In this document: in pieces, positions 21,901 through 29,913 of the stretch
How positions within the stretch are numbered: position 1 is the stretch's first letter
How the letters are laid out: each line of letters starts with the position of its first letter
Virus record (IMG/VR): IMGVR_UViG_3300043429_000603
Span: 1 to 36,342 of that record
DNA: 36,342 nt
Direction: 5' to 3' (one strand)
DNA from: a virus
Program-made: the position numbers and the translations under genes
The notes under the pieces: generated by a model
Databases searched by the model: none
Told to the model about the DNA's origin: nothing
The model's input: the letters and a program-made list of their open reading frames with translations, nothing else

Positions 21901-24900
21901 AGTGGATCAACTGGTACTTCTGGCAGTAGTGGAACATCAGGAGCTAATGGTTCAAGCGGATCATCTGGATCATCAGGTACTTCAGGAACTTCAGGTACAG
22001 GATTCAATACCATCAATAATCCTGGAGCTAATAGAATAATATTATCAGACGGCACTACAAATGCAGCAACTGCATCAACTAATTTATCTTTTTCTAATAA
22101 TACTCTTAGTATAACTGGAAGTATTGTAAGTTCTGGAACAATAACAGCGCAAACACTTATTGTACAGAATATTACATCTTCTCAAGAATATATTACAGGC
22201 TCAACAGTATTTGGTAGTGAATTATCTAATACTCATCAATTTACAGGCTCTGTAAATATTACTGGATCATTAACTATAAACGGAACATCATTTACTACAG
22301 CAACTAGTGGTACATCAGGTACATCAGGAGCAAATGGTAGTTCTGGATCTTCCGGTAGTTCAGGTACGTCAGGAGTAAGCGGTTCCTCAGGCTCATCTGG
22401 ATCAAGCGGATCATCTGGATCATCAGGTGTTAGTGGTTCATCAGGTAGTTCTGGATCAGCAGGAACTAGTGGTGCTAATGGTTCTTCTGGATCTTCTGGA
22501 AGTTCAGGGACATCAGGTTCAAGTGGATCTGCAGGAACTAGCGGAGCTAATGGCTCGAGTGGATCTAGTGGTACGTCTGGTAACTCTGGTACTTCTGGTT
22601 CTAGTGGTTCATCAGGTACTGCAGGTTCATCAGGTACTTCACCAACAGGACTTGTAGCATCTAACTATATTGTTAGAGGTACTAAACAAGGAGGTTCGCA
22701 AACTATATCAAATGGTGTTGATACTGTTGTAACATTTGGCGATGATTTTGATCCTAATAATTGGTTAACTTCTAATAAAATTCAACCAACTGTTGCAGGT
22801 TATTATATAACTAATGCCCAAGTTTGGTGGGATGCCGGTTCTGTAACTAATAACCAAAGCAATATCCAATTTAGAAAAAATGGAACAACTCAAATTGCCA
22901 TACATCAAACTCAAATTCTATCTGGCTCAGGTTATGCACAAGAAATAGATGCAATAATTTATTTTAATGGTTCAACAGATTATGTAGAAGTTACTGCTTA
23001 TACAGGAAATCCTACATCTCAAAATATAAATTCTTCAGGAAACGGAACTTGGTTTGAAGCATCATTAATTGTTGGTGGTGGTACTTCTGGTACAGCAGGA
23101 TCTAGCGGTAGTTCTGGATCTTCAGGCTCAAGTGGATCTACTGGCACAAGCGGATCTAGTGGAACATCAGGAGCTAATGGTTCATCTGGTAGCTCAGGTT
23201 CATCTGGTACTAGTGGTACTGCAGGCTCATCTGGATCAAGCGGATCAACAGGTACTAGTGGTAGTTCTGGATCTTCCGGTAGTTCTGGTACAAGCGGAGC
23301 AAACGGTTCATCTGGTTCATCAGGTAGTGCTGGATCATCTGGATCAAGTGGTTCTAGTGGATCAACAGGTACTAGCGGTAGCTCAGGTTCTACTGGTACT
23401 TCTGGTAGTTCTGGTTCCACAGGTTCGTCAGGATCTAGTGGAACTAGTGGAGCAAACGGATCTTCTGGTTCAAGTGGATCGTCAGGTTCTTCAGGTAGTT
23501 CTGGATCATCTGGCTCTAGTGGAACAGGATTTAATACAATAAATAATCCAGCATTATATAGAGTTTTAGTATCAGATGGTACTACAAATGCCGCAACAGC
23601 TTCGTCAGTATTAACAGTTTCTGGTAGCATTACTACAGTATCAGGAAGTTTAACTATATTACAAAATTTAACTGTTTTAGGATCTGCTTCTATTACATAT
23701 GTAAGTGAATCTACACTTAATATTGGAACTAATTTAATTACTGTAAACTCTAATACTCCATCTGTACGTTATGGTGGATTAGCTGTTATTGATTCAGGAT
23801 CAAGCCCTCAAAGATCAGGATCTTGGTTATTTGATTCCACTAAAGATAGATGGATAATGATCCATCAACAACCTGCTGGATCATCACCGACTAGTTCTAT
23901 TGGAATTATGGGTCCTGAAACCTATAATAATTTAGGTAATGAAACTCAAATAACTTTAAATAGACTTACAAAAGGATATTCAGGAGAGAGCGGAGAACAT
24001 ATCGGAGACTCTCAAATTACTGATGATGGAACTAATGTTACTATTCCTGGAAACGTAATAATTACAGGATCTTTAACTGTTTCTAGTTCTATTTCTGCAA
24101 GTATATTTGCTAATCCTAGAGGCAATATCACTTTAATTCCTAGCGGTGGTGCTGGAATTAATACTGCATCAATCGTACTTTATGGAGGACTTGATTGGGT
24201 TAGAGAACCGTCTGCTGTTAAAACAGAAATTGGTGATCTAATATCTTTTGCTAGTACGATGGGTATTATTGATGGCGGTGCTTTAAGTACTGCTAGTGCA
24301 TTAACTCTTCAAGTAGCAGAGTCTGTAGGATACGTAATGAGTCAAGGTGGGTATGCTAATCATAATTTATTTAAAATTAATACTAGAGGAACAACTACAG
24401 AATCTAGGCAAATAACAATGCCTACTTCATCTGATAGATATGTTTATTATAATGGTTCTGGTATATTAACCTCTTCTGCAACTGAACCTAACTCTAGATT
24501 TAACGTTCCTTTAGGAAGAGTTATTACTGATTCAACTTCTATAGTTTATATAGATAGAACACCTTTAGATGCTCACCACTATAGCAACTATGTAGACAGA
24601 TTATTTAGAGATGCATTAGGACCTATATTCCAATCAGGAGCAACAACTACTCAAGGAATTGTATCTAGAAGTTTAGACGTTACTTCTGCAATATATTTCT
24701 TCTCCGAACATAGAATAAGTACTACAGGTGCGTCTCCTATAACTTTTGATGCTTTTTATAGAAGCGGATCAGCTGGTACAGGTGTTGGTGGATCTGGATT
24801 TACTAGAGTTGCAAGTCAAACTACTGCAAGTAATACTTTATACGATAGTGCTAGTTTTGGTACTTTGCAATCAATACCATCTGGAAAATATACTAAGCAT

Positions 24901-27900
24901 TCATTATATATGATAGGTCTTCCTACAACAAGGTATTTCCTTGTTTATGGTCAAGATTTATATGATAATGTTGAAGCTGCTGAAGCAGGTTCTTTACCGA
25001 CTCCTCCAAGCTTTGTAACAGAGCAATTTGCTTTATTTGCTTCCATAGTAGTAACCCCAGATAGTGCTAGTATTCAATCTATAATTGATGAAAGACCTAG
25101 GCTTGGTTTTGCATCGCCTTCTAGAACAGGCGTAGTTACTTTACATGGAAACTTATTAGGGTTAGATGCAGATGATCATCAACAATATTTGTTAGTTGAT
25201 GGTACTAGAGCAATGCAAGGAAATTTATCTCTTGATGGAAATGACATTACTAATGTAGATAATATTTCTGCTACTTCTATAACAAGTTCGTTATTCGGAA
25301 CTGCTAGTTGGGCAAGAAATGCTATTAGTTCATCTTATCCTTTAGCTGTTAGTGGTAGTACTATATATTCTACTGTTGGAACATCATATAAAACAGATGT
25401 TTATAATTATGGAAGTGTTGCTATAGGAAATAATATACATAGTGGATCTATTGTAGTATTTTCTAATTCAGGAGATAATGTGTTAATAGGAGATTCAGTA
25501 GCAGCTAATAGTACAGCTTCATCAGATGCAGTTTTAATAGGAGCTAGTGCTGGAAAAAATTCAGACAATAATTTTTATAATGTAGTAGTAGGCGCATATG
25601 CAGGACTAAATACAATTAATAGCCAAGAATCCGTTTTAATTGGATGGCTTTCAGGAAATGGATTAGTAAATTCTTCTGAAATAGTTGCTATAGGAGAGAG
25701 TGCTGCATACGGAGTTAAAGGAGCAACTAGATCTACATTTATAGGAAATTCTACAGCGTATTCTGCAAAAACAGGTAGCTATAGTATTGCTATTGGGTTT
25801 GATGCATTTAGTTTGTCTAATAATAGTATTTCATCAATTATAATAGGAAATGGCACTGGCAATTCTTTAACTAGTGGTTCTAATTCTATAATTATAGGTT
25901 CATTCTCTGGGAGAAACTCTACTCTAGGAAGAAACAACATTATAATAGGTACAAATATTTCATTACCAACAAATGCTCAAGATAGCATCAATATAGGAGG
26001 TTTAATATTTGCTACAGGATCTGCTTGGCAAGGAGTAAATAGTAACTATACAACATATACTGCGAATCCATTCTCTGGCTCTGCTAATGGTAGAATAGGT
26101 ATTAATCAACCTAATCCTCAATTTAGCTTTGACGTATCTGGTTCAGGTAGATATACAAATGGATTAACAATATCTGGTTCAACAATTATTTCAGGCTCAC
26201 TAAGATTCCCAGTATACGCTTCAACTCCTACTGGTACAGAAGAAGGTCAAGTATATTATAATACGACTGACGATAACATTTATCGTTATAATGGATCTAC
26301 TTGGTTATCTGGCGCTGGTTCATCTGGTACAAGTGGAACTAGTGGAGCTAATGGTTCAAGTGGTTCATCAGGTACATCTGGTTCTTCTGGAACAAGTGGA
26401 GCAAATGGATCTTCTGGCTCATCTGGAACTTCTGGATCTAGCGGTACGTCAGGATCAAGTGGAACTTCAGGTGCAAATGGATCAAGCGGCTCAAGTGGTT
26501 CTTCTGGTACATCAGGTGCAAATGGTAGTTCTGGTTCATCAGGTACTTCAGGTAGCTCAGGTACATCTGGCGCAAATGGTTCAAGTGGCTCTTCAGGAAC
26601 TAGTGGATCTAGCGGTACTGCAGGATCTAGTGGAACAAGTGGAGTAAGTGGTTCTTCTGGTTCTAGTGGATCATCAGGTAGCTCAGGAACTTCAGGTACT
26701 GGTTTTAATACTATTACTAACCCAGCAGATAATAGAATACTTACATCTCTAGGTACGACTAATACAGCAAATGCTGAAGCTAATTTAACTTTTGATGGAA
26801 CTACTTTAACTGTAGTTGGAAATATTATAGCGCAAACTTTAAATGTACAAGAAGTAACTTCATCTAGAGAATATGTTACTGGCTCAAGTATTAATGGATC
26901 TTTATTAACTAATACGCATCAATTCACAGGATCTGTTTCTATAACAGGATCTTTAAGAATACCCGTATCTACAACTAATCCAGTTGGTACATCAGCAGGT
27001 CAAATATATTATAATAGTACAGACAATAATATCTACAGATATAATGGTACTACTTGGTTAGCGGCTGCTGGTTCAAGCGGAACTTCTGGGTCATCTGGAA
27101 CTTCTGGATCTTCAGGCACATCTGGATCATCAGGAACTAGTGGAGCTAATGGTTCAAGTGGTTCATCAGGTACATCAGGATCATCAGGTACATCAGGATC
27201 AAGTGGAACTAGTGGAGCTAATGGTAGTTCTGGTAGTTCAGGCACATCAGGTGCAAATGGTAGTTCCGGTACATCAGGATCATCAGGCACATCTGGAGCA
27301 AATGGTACTAGTGGTAGTTCAGGAACTTCAGGTACTCGGGGATCTTCTGGTTCATCAGGTACATCAGGAGCTAATGGTTCAAGTGGTTCATCAGGTACAT
27401 CGGGTTCATCAGGCACATCTGGAGCAAATGGATCATCTGGTTCTAGCGGTTCTTCCGGTTCATCAGGAACTTCAGGTGCTAACGGATCTAGCGGTTCATC
27501 AGGTACATCTGGAGCTAATGGTAGCTCTGGCTCATCTGGATCAAGTGGAACTTCAGGTGCAAATGGATCAAGCGGTTCATCAGGTACATCTGGAGCTAAT
27601 GGTAGCTCTGGCTCATCTGGATCAAGTGGAACTTCAGGTGCAAATGGATCAAGCGGTTCATCAGGCACTAGTGGGGCAAATGGTTCATCAGGTAGCTCAG
27701 GATCATCAGGCACGTCTGGAGCAAATGGTAGTTCTGGTTCATCAGGTACTTCAGGTAGCTCAGGTACATCAGGATCAAGTGGAACTTCAGGTGCAAATGG
27801 TAGTAGTGGATCTTCCGGATCATCTGGCAGCTCAGGAACTTCAGGTACAGGATTCAATACAATTACTAACCCTGTTGACAATAGGGTATTAACATCTCTA

Positions 27901-28440
27901 GGTACGACTAATACTGCAAACGCAGAAGCAAACTTAACATTTGATGGTAGCACATTAACAGTAACTGGTAATGTAACTTCAACAGGTACAATAACTGCTC
28001 AGACACTTAGTGTTCAAACAGTAACATCAAGTGTAAGCTTTATAACTGGATCAACTAGATTTGGTACGCTGACTACTAATACTCACCAATTTACAGGATC
28101 TGTATTAATAAATGGTGGACCATTAGATTTAGGTATAGCAGAATTTAATTCTACATCATCTATTACAACAACTGGTGCAGTAGTAGTATCATCAATAAAC
28201 ACAGGTTCTGCAACATCTGCATTCTATAACTATACAATAGCTTCTGGATCAAATGCAAGATCAGGTCAAGTAATGAGTGTTTGGAATGGAACAACCGTAA
28301 GATTTACTGAAGTAACAACTACTGATATAGGAAATACCAACTCTGCTTTATTTGCAGTAGGTATATCAGGAGCAAATGTGCAACTTCAATTTACATCATC
28401 TGGTGTTTGGACAGTAAAATCAATTGCTAACTTATTATAA
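18958..28440 (+). CDS. Giant modular collagen-like tail fibre or adhesin
   Basis: A 3160-residue putative tail fibre. The N-terminus (Leu-Lys-Leu-Arg-Arg-Ser-Ala-Val-Pro-Gly...Leu-Gly-Glu-Ile-Ala-Leu-Asn-Thr-Tyr-Asp-Gly-Lys) is a recurring attachment domain of phage fibres. Six Gly-X-Y stretches, mostly Gly-Ser-Ser, Gly-Thr-Ser and Gly-Ala-Asn and nearly proline-free, alternate with beta modules. Four modules begin Gly-Thr-Gly-Phe-Asn-Thr-Ile and three contain a Ser-Asn/Thr-Asn-Thr-His-Gln-Phe-Thr-Gly-Ser-Val segment. Residues about 1230-1374 look like a C1q-type jelly roll. A region near 2055-2105 has the fibre motif Asp-Ala-Asp-Asp-His-Gln-Gln-Tyr, and 2155-2350 has YadA-head-like Ile-Gly-x-x-Ala repeats. 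No S74 chaperone is seen at the C-terminus. It probably assembles as a trimer for host binding; the trimer is inferred. Confidence 0.9.
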   Translation: MSNQYLKLRRSAVPGRIPDTASLQLGEIALNTYDGKAFMKRSGSAGEEIVTIGSGFISGSSFYLSVFSGSEALVSSTIYQSGSFTAINATGSLHPEAIETFLVNSLTNSYNLISGHADVDGYVQLNIKNFNSGPSASSDIVATADNGNEEANYVNLGINGSGYNANQYIGSALDAYLYSTGENLLIGNAVSGKQIIFFNGGFDTTENARLWIHNQGTISINSSQYDSFNPASLWIEGIQGTETYNLVQIKGDVDNYSQLSLQNRSTGSEASSDIVAENDNATETTNFINLGINSTNYNVTGGVGLGSDAYLYSTGNYLYIGNASNYPLEFFVGGEDSISNRKFRLDPNNQHELTGSINISGSIYNPVIAQNNSLSGSLVAVNPSTGLFQYTNKAASATLADTASSADNFLVRGTLTAQTIVAQTITSSIEYVTGSTIFGSQLSNTHEFTGSVNITGSLSINGSSFTAATSGTSGTAGSSGSSGSSGSSGTSGSSGSSGSSGSTGTSGSSGTSGESGTSGSSGSSGSSGTSGSSGSTGTSGSSGSTGSSGSTGSSGSSGTSGESGTSGSSGSSGSSGTSGESGTSGSSGSTGSSGSSGTSGTSGSSGSSGTSGESGSSGSSGSAGSSGSAGTSGSSGSSGSTGSSGTAGSSGTGFNTISNAGQGRIILSDGTTNAATASSNLTYDNNILSVTGSINNLGDISINGAITASNALIQNTITAQTLIVQTITSSVEYVTGSTVFGSQLSNTHQFTGSVNITGSLTINGSSFTAATSGTSGTSGANGSSGSSGSSGSSGTTGSSGSSGSSGSSGSTGTSGSSGSSGESGTSGTSGSSGTSGESGTSGSSGSAGTSGSSGSSGVSGTSGSSGSSGTSGESGTSGSSGTSGLSGSSGSSGSSGSSGTSGESGTSGSSGSSGTSGADGSNGTSGSSGSSGSSGTSGANGSSGTSGSSGSAGSSGSSGTSGANGSSGSSGTSGSTGTSGSSGSTGTSGSSGTSGANGSSGSSGSSGTSGTSGTGFNTINNPGANRIILSDGTTNAATASTNLSFSNNTLSITGSIVSSGTITAQTLIVQNITSSQEYITGSTVFGSELSNTHQFTGSVNITGSLTINGTSFTTATSGTSGTSGANGSSGSSGSSGTSGVSGSSGSSGSSGSSGSSGVSGSSGSSGSAGTSGANGSSGSSGSSGTSGSSGSAGTSGANGSSGSSGTSGNSGTSGSSGSSGTAGSSGTSPTGLVASNYIVRGTKQGGSQTISNGVDTVVTFGDDFDPNNWLTSNKIQPTVAGYYITNAQVWWDAGSVTNNQSNIQFRKNGTTQIAIHQTQILSGSGYAQEIDAIIYFNGSTDYVEVTAYTGNPTSQNINSSGNGTWFEASLIVGGGTSGTAGSSGSSGSSGSSGSTGTSGSSGTSGANGSSGSSGSSGTSGTAGSSGSSGSTGTSGSSGSSGSSGTSGANGSSGSSGSAGSSGSSGSSGSTGTSGSSGSTGTSGSSGSTGSSGSSGTSGANGSSGSSGSSGSSGSSGSSGSSGTGFNTINNPALYRVLVSDGTTNAATASSVLTVSGSITTVSGSLTILQNLTVLGSASITYVSESTLNIGTNLITVNSNTPSVRYGGLAVIDSGSSPQRSGSWLFDSTKDRWIMIHQQPAGSSPTSSIGIMGPETYNNLGNETQITLNRLTKGYSGESGEHIGDSQITDDGTNVTIPGNVIITGSLTVSSSISASIFANPRGNITLIPSGGAGINTASIVLYGGLDWVREPSAVKTEIGDLISFASTMGIIDGGALSTASALTLQVAESVGYVMSQGGYANHNLFKINTRGTTTESRQITMPTSSDRYVYYNGSGILTSSATEPNSRFNVPLGRVITDSTSIVYIDRTPLDAHHYSNYVDRLFRDALGPIFQSGATTTQGIVSRSLDVTSAIYFFSEHRISTTGASPITFDAFYRSGSAGTGVGGSGFTRVASQTTASNTLYDSASFGTLQSIPSGKYTKHSLYMIGLPTTRYFLVYGQDLYDNVEAAEAGSLPTPPSFVTEQFALFASIVVTPDSASIQSIIDERPRLGFASPSRTGVVTLHGNLLGLDADDHQQYLLVDGTRAMQGNLSLDGNDITNVDNISATSITSSLFGTASWARNAISSSYPLAVSGSTIYSTVGTSYKTDVYNYGSVAIGNNIHSGSIVVFSNSGDNVLIGDSVAANSTASSDAVLIGASAGKNSDNNFYNVVVGAYAGLNTINSQESVLIGWLSGNGLVNSSEIVAIGESAAYGVKGATRSTFIGNSTAYSAKTGSYSIAIGFDAFSLSNNSISSIIIGNGTGNSLTSGSNSIIIGSFSGRNSTLGRNNIIIGTNISLPTNAQDSINIGGLIFATGSAWQGVNSNYTTYTANPFSGSANGRIGINQPNPQFSFDVSGSGRYTNGLTISGSTIISGSLRFPVYASTPTGTEEGQVYYNTTDDNIYRYNGSTWLSGAGSSGTSGTSGANGSSGSSGTSGSSGTSGANGSSGSSGTSGSSGTSGSSGTSGANGSSGSSGSSGTSGANGSSGSSGTSGSSGTSGANGSSGSSGTSGSSGTAGSSGTSGVSGSSGSSGSSGSSGTSGTGFNTITNPADNRILTSLGTTNTANAEANLTFDGTTLTVVGNIIAQTLNVQEVTSSREYVTGSSINGSLLTNTHQFTGSVSITGSLRIPVSTTNPVGTSAGQIYYNSTDNNIYRYNGTTWLAAAGSSGTSGSSGTSGSSGTSGSSGTSGANGSSGSSGTSGSSGTSGSSGTSGANGSSGSSGTSGANGSSGTSGSSGTSGANGTSGSSGTSGTRGSSGSSGTSGANGSSGSSGTSGSSGTSGANGSSGSSGSSGSSGTSGANGSSGSSGTSGANGSSGSSGSSGTSGANGSSGSSGTSGANGSSGSSGSSGTSGANGSSGSSGTSGANGSSGSSGSSGTSGANGSSGSSGTSGSSGTSGSSGTSGANGSSGSSGSSGSSGTSGTGFNTITNPVDNRVLTSLGTTNTANAEANLTFDGSTLTVTGNVTSTGTITAQTLSVQTVTSSVSFITGSTRFGTLTTNTHQFTGSVLINGGPLDLGIAEFNSTSSITTTGAVVVSSINTGSATSAFYNYTIASGSNARSGQVMSVWNGTTVRFTEVTTTDIGNTNSALFAVGISGANVQLQFTSSGVWTVKSIANLL
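20368..20910 (+). repeat. Collagen-like Gly-X-Y repeat 1
   Basis: About 180 codons of Gly-Ser-Ser, Gly-Thr-Ser, Gly-Ser-Thr and Gly-Glu-Ser triplets in the giant fibre. Glycine is every third residue. Serine is spelled with TCA, TCT, AGT and AGC in mixed order, so the DNA is far less repetitive than the peptide. Confidence 0.92.
21274..21996 (+). repeat. Collagen-like Gly-X-Y repeat 2
   Basis: About 240 codons with Gly every third residue; Gly-Ala-Asn, Gly-Glu-Ser, Gly-Val-Ser, Gly-Leu-Ser and one Gly-Ala-Asp/Gly-Ser-Asn pair break the Ser/Thr pattern. It exits into a Gly-Thr-Gly-Phe-Asn-Thr-Ile beta module. Confidence 0.92.
22309..22635 (+). repeat. Collagen-like Gly-X-Y repeat 3
   Basis: A shorter stretch of about 109 codons. 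It leads directly into the C1q-like module at about 22647-23080, the order (collagen stem then C1q head) familiar from animal C1q/TNF proteins. Confidence 0.92.
23080..23523 (+). repeat. Collagen-like Gly-X-Y repeat 4
   Basis: About 148 codons following the C1q-like module, ending in the Gly-Thr-Gly-Phe-Asn-Thr-Ile junction. Mixed synonymous codons as in the other stretches. Confidence 0.92.
26317..26697 (+). repeat. Collagen-like Gly-X-Y repeat 5
   Basis: About 127 codons following a Tyr-Tyr-Asn-Thr...Tyr-Arg-Tyr-Asn-Gly-Ser-Thr-Trp module that is shared with repeats 6 and 7. Confidence 0.92.
27070..27846 (+). repeat. Collagen-like Gly-X-Y repeat 6
   Basis: About 259 codons, the longest stretch. 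Gly-Ala-Asn recurs very regularly and one Gly-Thr-Arg triplet occurs. It contains an exact 81-bp tandem duplication (27490-27570 and 27571-27651). Confidence 0.93.
27490..27651 (+). repeat. Perfect 81-bp tandem duplication inside collagen repeat 6
   Basis: 27490-27570 and 27571-27651 are identical base for base. The unit is 27 codons, nine Gly-X-Y triplets. A third copy starts at 27652 but diverges after 14 bases. It is in frame and is probably a recent duplication. Confidence 0.93.
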
Positions 28441-28451
28441 AATAAAGGTGT

Positions 28452-29120
28452 ATGGCATTTGGAAATGGACCAAGAATTGTTACTAGTGGATTAGTATTAA
28501 ATCTAGATGCTGCTGATAGGAATTCTTATCCTGGTAGTGGAACCACTTGGACTGATTTATCAACTAGCAGAAATAACTCAAGTCTAAACAATAGCCCAGC
28601 TTTTAGTTCCGTAAATGGAGGGAATATTACATTTGATGGAACAAATGATTTTTTAAATTTTGGTACAGCAATAGATTTTGCAGATGCAAGTCCATTCTCT
28701 GCTGAAATTATACTATCAATACCAAACTTTGCTAGTCAAACACTATCAAGAGTTCATTGGCTAGGTAGTTCTGGAGGAAATAGTATGATGATTTTTAATT
28801 CTACTAGCTTTCTTATGTGGAATCAAGCAGGTGGTGTTAATAGTTTATCTATATCTTATAATTTTCCTTTAAATACAATTTTTCATACAGTTGTTACAAG
28901 AGACTCATCTAATTTAGTTTCTTTATATGTTAATGGGATTTTAATAAATACTGGGTCTAGATCAGGACAATTTACATGGGCTACTATGGCTAGACTAGGA
29001 TCTGATATTATATATTGTTCAAATTTTTCAACATTTTTAATGAGAGTATATAATCAATCACTATCTGTTTCTCAAGTACTGCAAAACTATAACGCACAAA
29101 AATCACGCTTCGGCTTATAA
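28452..29120 (+). CDS. LamG/concanavalin-like lectin domain protein, copy 1
   Basis: A 222-residue single-domain protein with the LamG-type pattern: Gly-Leu-Val-Leu-Asn-Leu-Asp-Ala-Ala-Asp-Arg-Asn-Ser-Tyr-Pro-Gly-Ser-Gly-Thr-Thr-Trp at about 13-33, then Phe-Asp-Gly-Thr-Asn-Asp-Phe-Leu-Asn-Phe (about 58-67), and a late Val-Ser-Leu-Tyr-Val-Asn-Gly strand. It ends Tyr-Asn-Ala-Gln-Lys-Ser-Arg-Phe-Gly-Leu, a C-terminal motif shared by all three copies. LamG/concanavalin folds usually bind carbohydrate. Placed just after the giant fibre, it is likely a receptor-binding or fibre-tip protein, which is inference. No signal peptide. Confidence 0.85.
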   Translation: MAFGNGPRIVTSGLVLNLDAADRNSYPGSGTTWTDLSTSRNNSSLNNSPAFSSVNGGNITFDGTNDFLNFGTAIDFADASPFSAEIILSIPNFASQTLSRVHWLGSSGGNSMMIFNSTSFLMWNQAGGVNSLSISYNFPLNTIFHTVVTRDSSNLVSLYVNGILINTGSRSGQFTWATMARLGSDIIYCSNFSTFLMRVYNQSLSVSQVLQNYNAQKSRFGL

Positions 29121-29122
29121 CT

Positions 29123-29770
29123 ATGGGAATATCAGGTGGACCAAATATAATTGAAAGTGGATTAGTAGATGCCTACTCTGGCATCGACAAAAATTCATAT
29201 TTAGGAACAGGAGCTACATGGTATAGTTTAGTTAATGGAGGAACTTCACCTGGAGATCCATCATGGGCAAATAATGCTTCTCAAATAACAGTTCAATTAT
29301 GGTTAGAAAAAACAGGCACTGGAACGGGTTATGCTAACCATCCTGTTGCAAAATGGAATACAGCTTATAATGTTAATGCTTCTTTTATATTATATCATTT
29401 TGAAAATTATTTAGGTAATAATCAAGATGGATTATTAGTTTGGTATGGGTATACTACAGGAAATGGTTGGACGGGTATAGCAGGCAGTGGTGCTTGGATG
29501 GTTAGTGGAGAAATAGCAAATATAGTTTTACAATTTAATACATCTAGTGGAGGAGGAATAATGTGGAAAAATGGAGCTAAAACAGGAGGAAGAAGTGGAA
29601 CTACAGGAAATATAGGTCCTACTACATCAGCAACAGCAGCAATAGGATTATATGGTCCAGAAGCAGCAGGTACTAGTAAAGTTAAAGAAATCTATTTTTA
29701 TAATAGAGAATTATCAGACAATGAAATAATTTACAATTATAATGCTAATAAATCAAGATATGGCTTATAA
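29123..29770 (+). CDS. LamG-like lectin domain protein, copy 2 (divergent)
   Basis: A 215-residue paralogue of its neighbours. The N-terminal motif is altered (Gly-Leu-Val-Asp-Ala-Tyr-Ser-Gly-Ile-Asp-Lys-Asn-Ser-Tyr-Leu-Gly-Thr-Gly-Ala-Thr-Trp) and the middle is quite different, rich in Gly, Trp and Asn. The ending Tyr-Asn-Ala-Asn-Lys-Ser-Arg-Tyr-Gly-Leu matches the other two. The spacing suggests one lectin fold with an exchanged central region. It overlaps the small gene at 29760 by 11 bases and starts 2 bases after copy 1. Sugar binding is expected from the fold but not shown. Confidence 0.8.
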   Translation: MGISGGPNIIESGLVDAYSGIDKNSYLGTGATWYSLVNGGTSPGDPSWANNASQITVQLWLEKTGTGTGYANHPVAKWNTAYNVNASFILYHFENYLGNNQDGLLVWYGYTTGNGWTGIAGSGAWMVSGEIANIVLQFNTSSGGGIMWKNGAKTGGRSGTTGNIGPTTSATAAIGLYGPEAAGTSKVKEIYFYNRELSDNEIIYNYNANKSRYGL

Positions 29771-29909
29771 TATAGAACAAAATATGAATATTTTTATAAG
29801 TGGATCAGTAGAAACACTTCCTCCTTTTTATGTAGTTGATGAAAATAATAATCAAGTATATTGGGGAGTTACTTATGAAGAATGTCAAAATTGGATAAAT
29901 AATCTATAA
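29760..29909 (+). CDS. 49-residue hypothetical protein between lectins
   Basis: A short frame whose ATG lies inside the end of lectin copy 2, with a TAA five bases from the ATG of copy 3. It reads Tyr-Asn-Ile-Glu-Gln-Asn at the start, Leu-Pro-Pro-Phe-Tyr-Val-Val-Asp in the middle, and Val-Tyr-Trp-Gly-Val-Thr-Tyr-Glu-Glu-Cys-Gln-Asn-Trp-Ile-Asn at the end. The tight fit between two real genes supports it. Unknown function; it could be a chaperone or accessory subunit for the adjacent adhesins. Confidence 0.6.
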   Translation: MAYNIEQNMNIFISGSVETLPPFYVVDENNNQVYWGVTYEECQNWINNL

Positions 29910-29913
29910 AGTT

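Noticed and set aside
21245-22039. Same-strand out-of-frame Leu/Val/His/Gln-rich frames across the rods (also 20339-20953, 23069-23542, 26291-26647, 27140-27892, 31371-32102)
   Set aside because: They are shifted readings of the same repeats, which lack stops because of the biased codons. There is no sign of a second coding frame.
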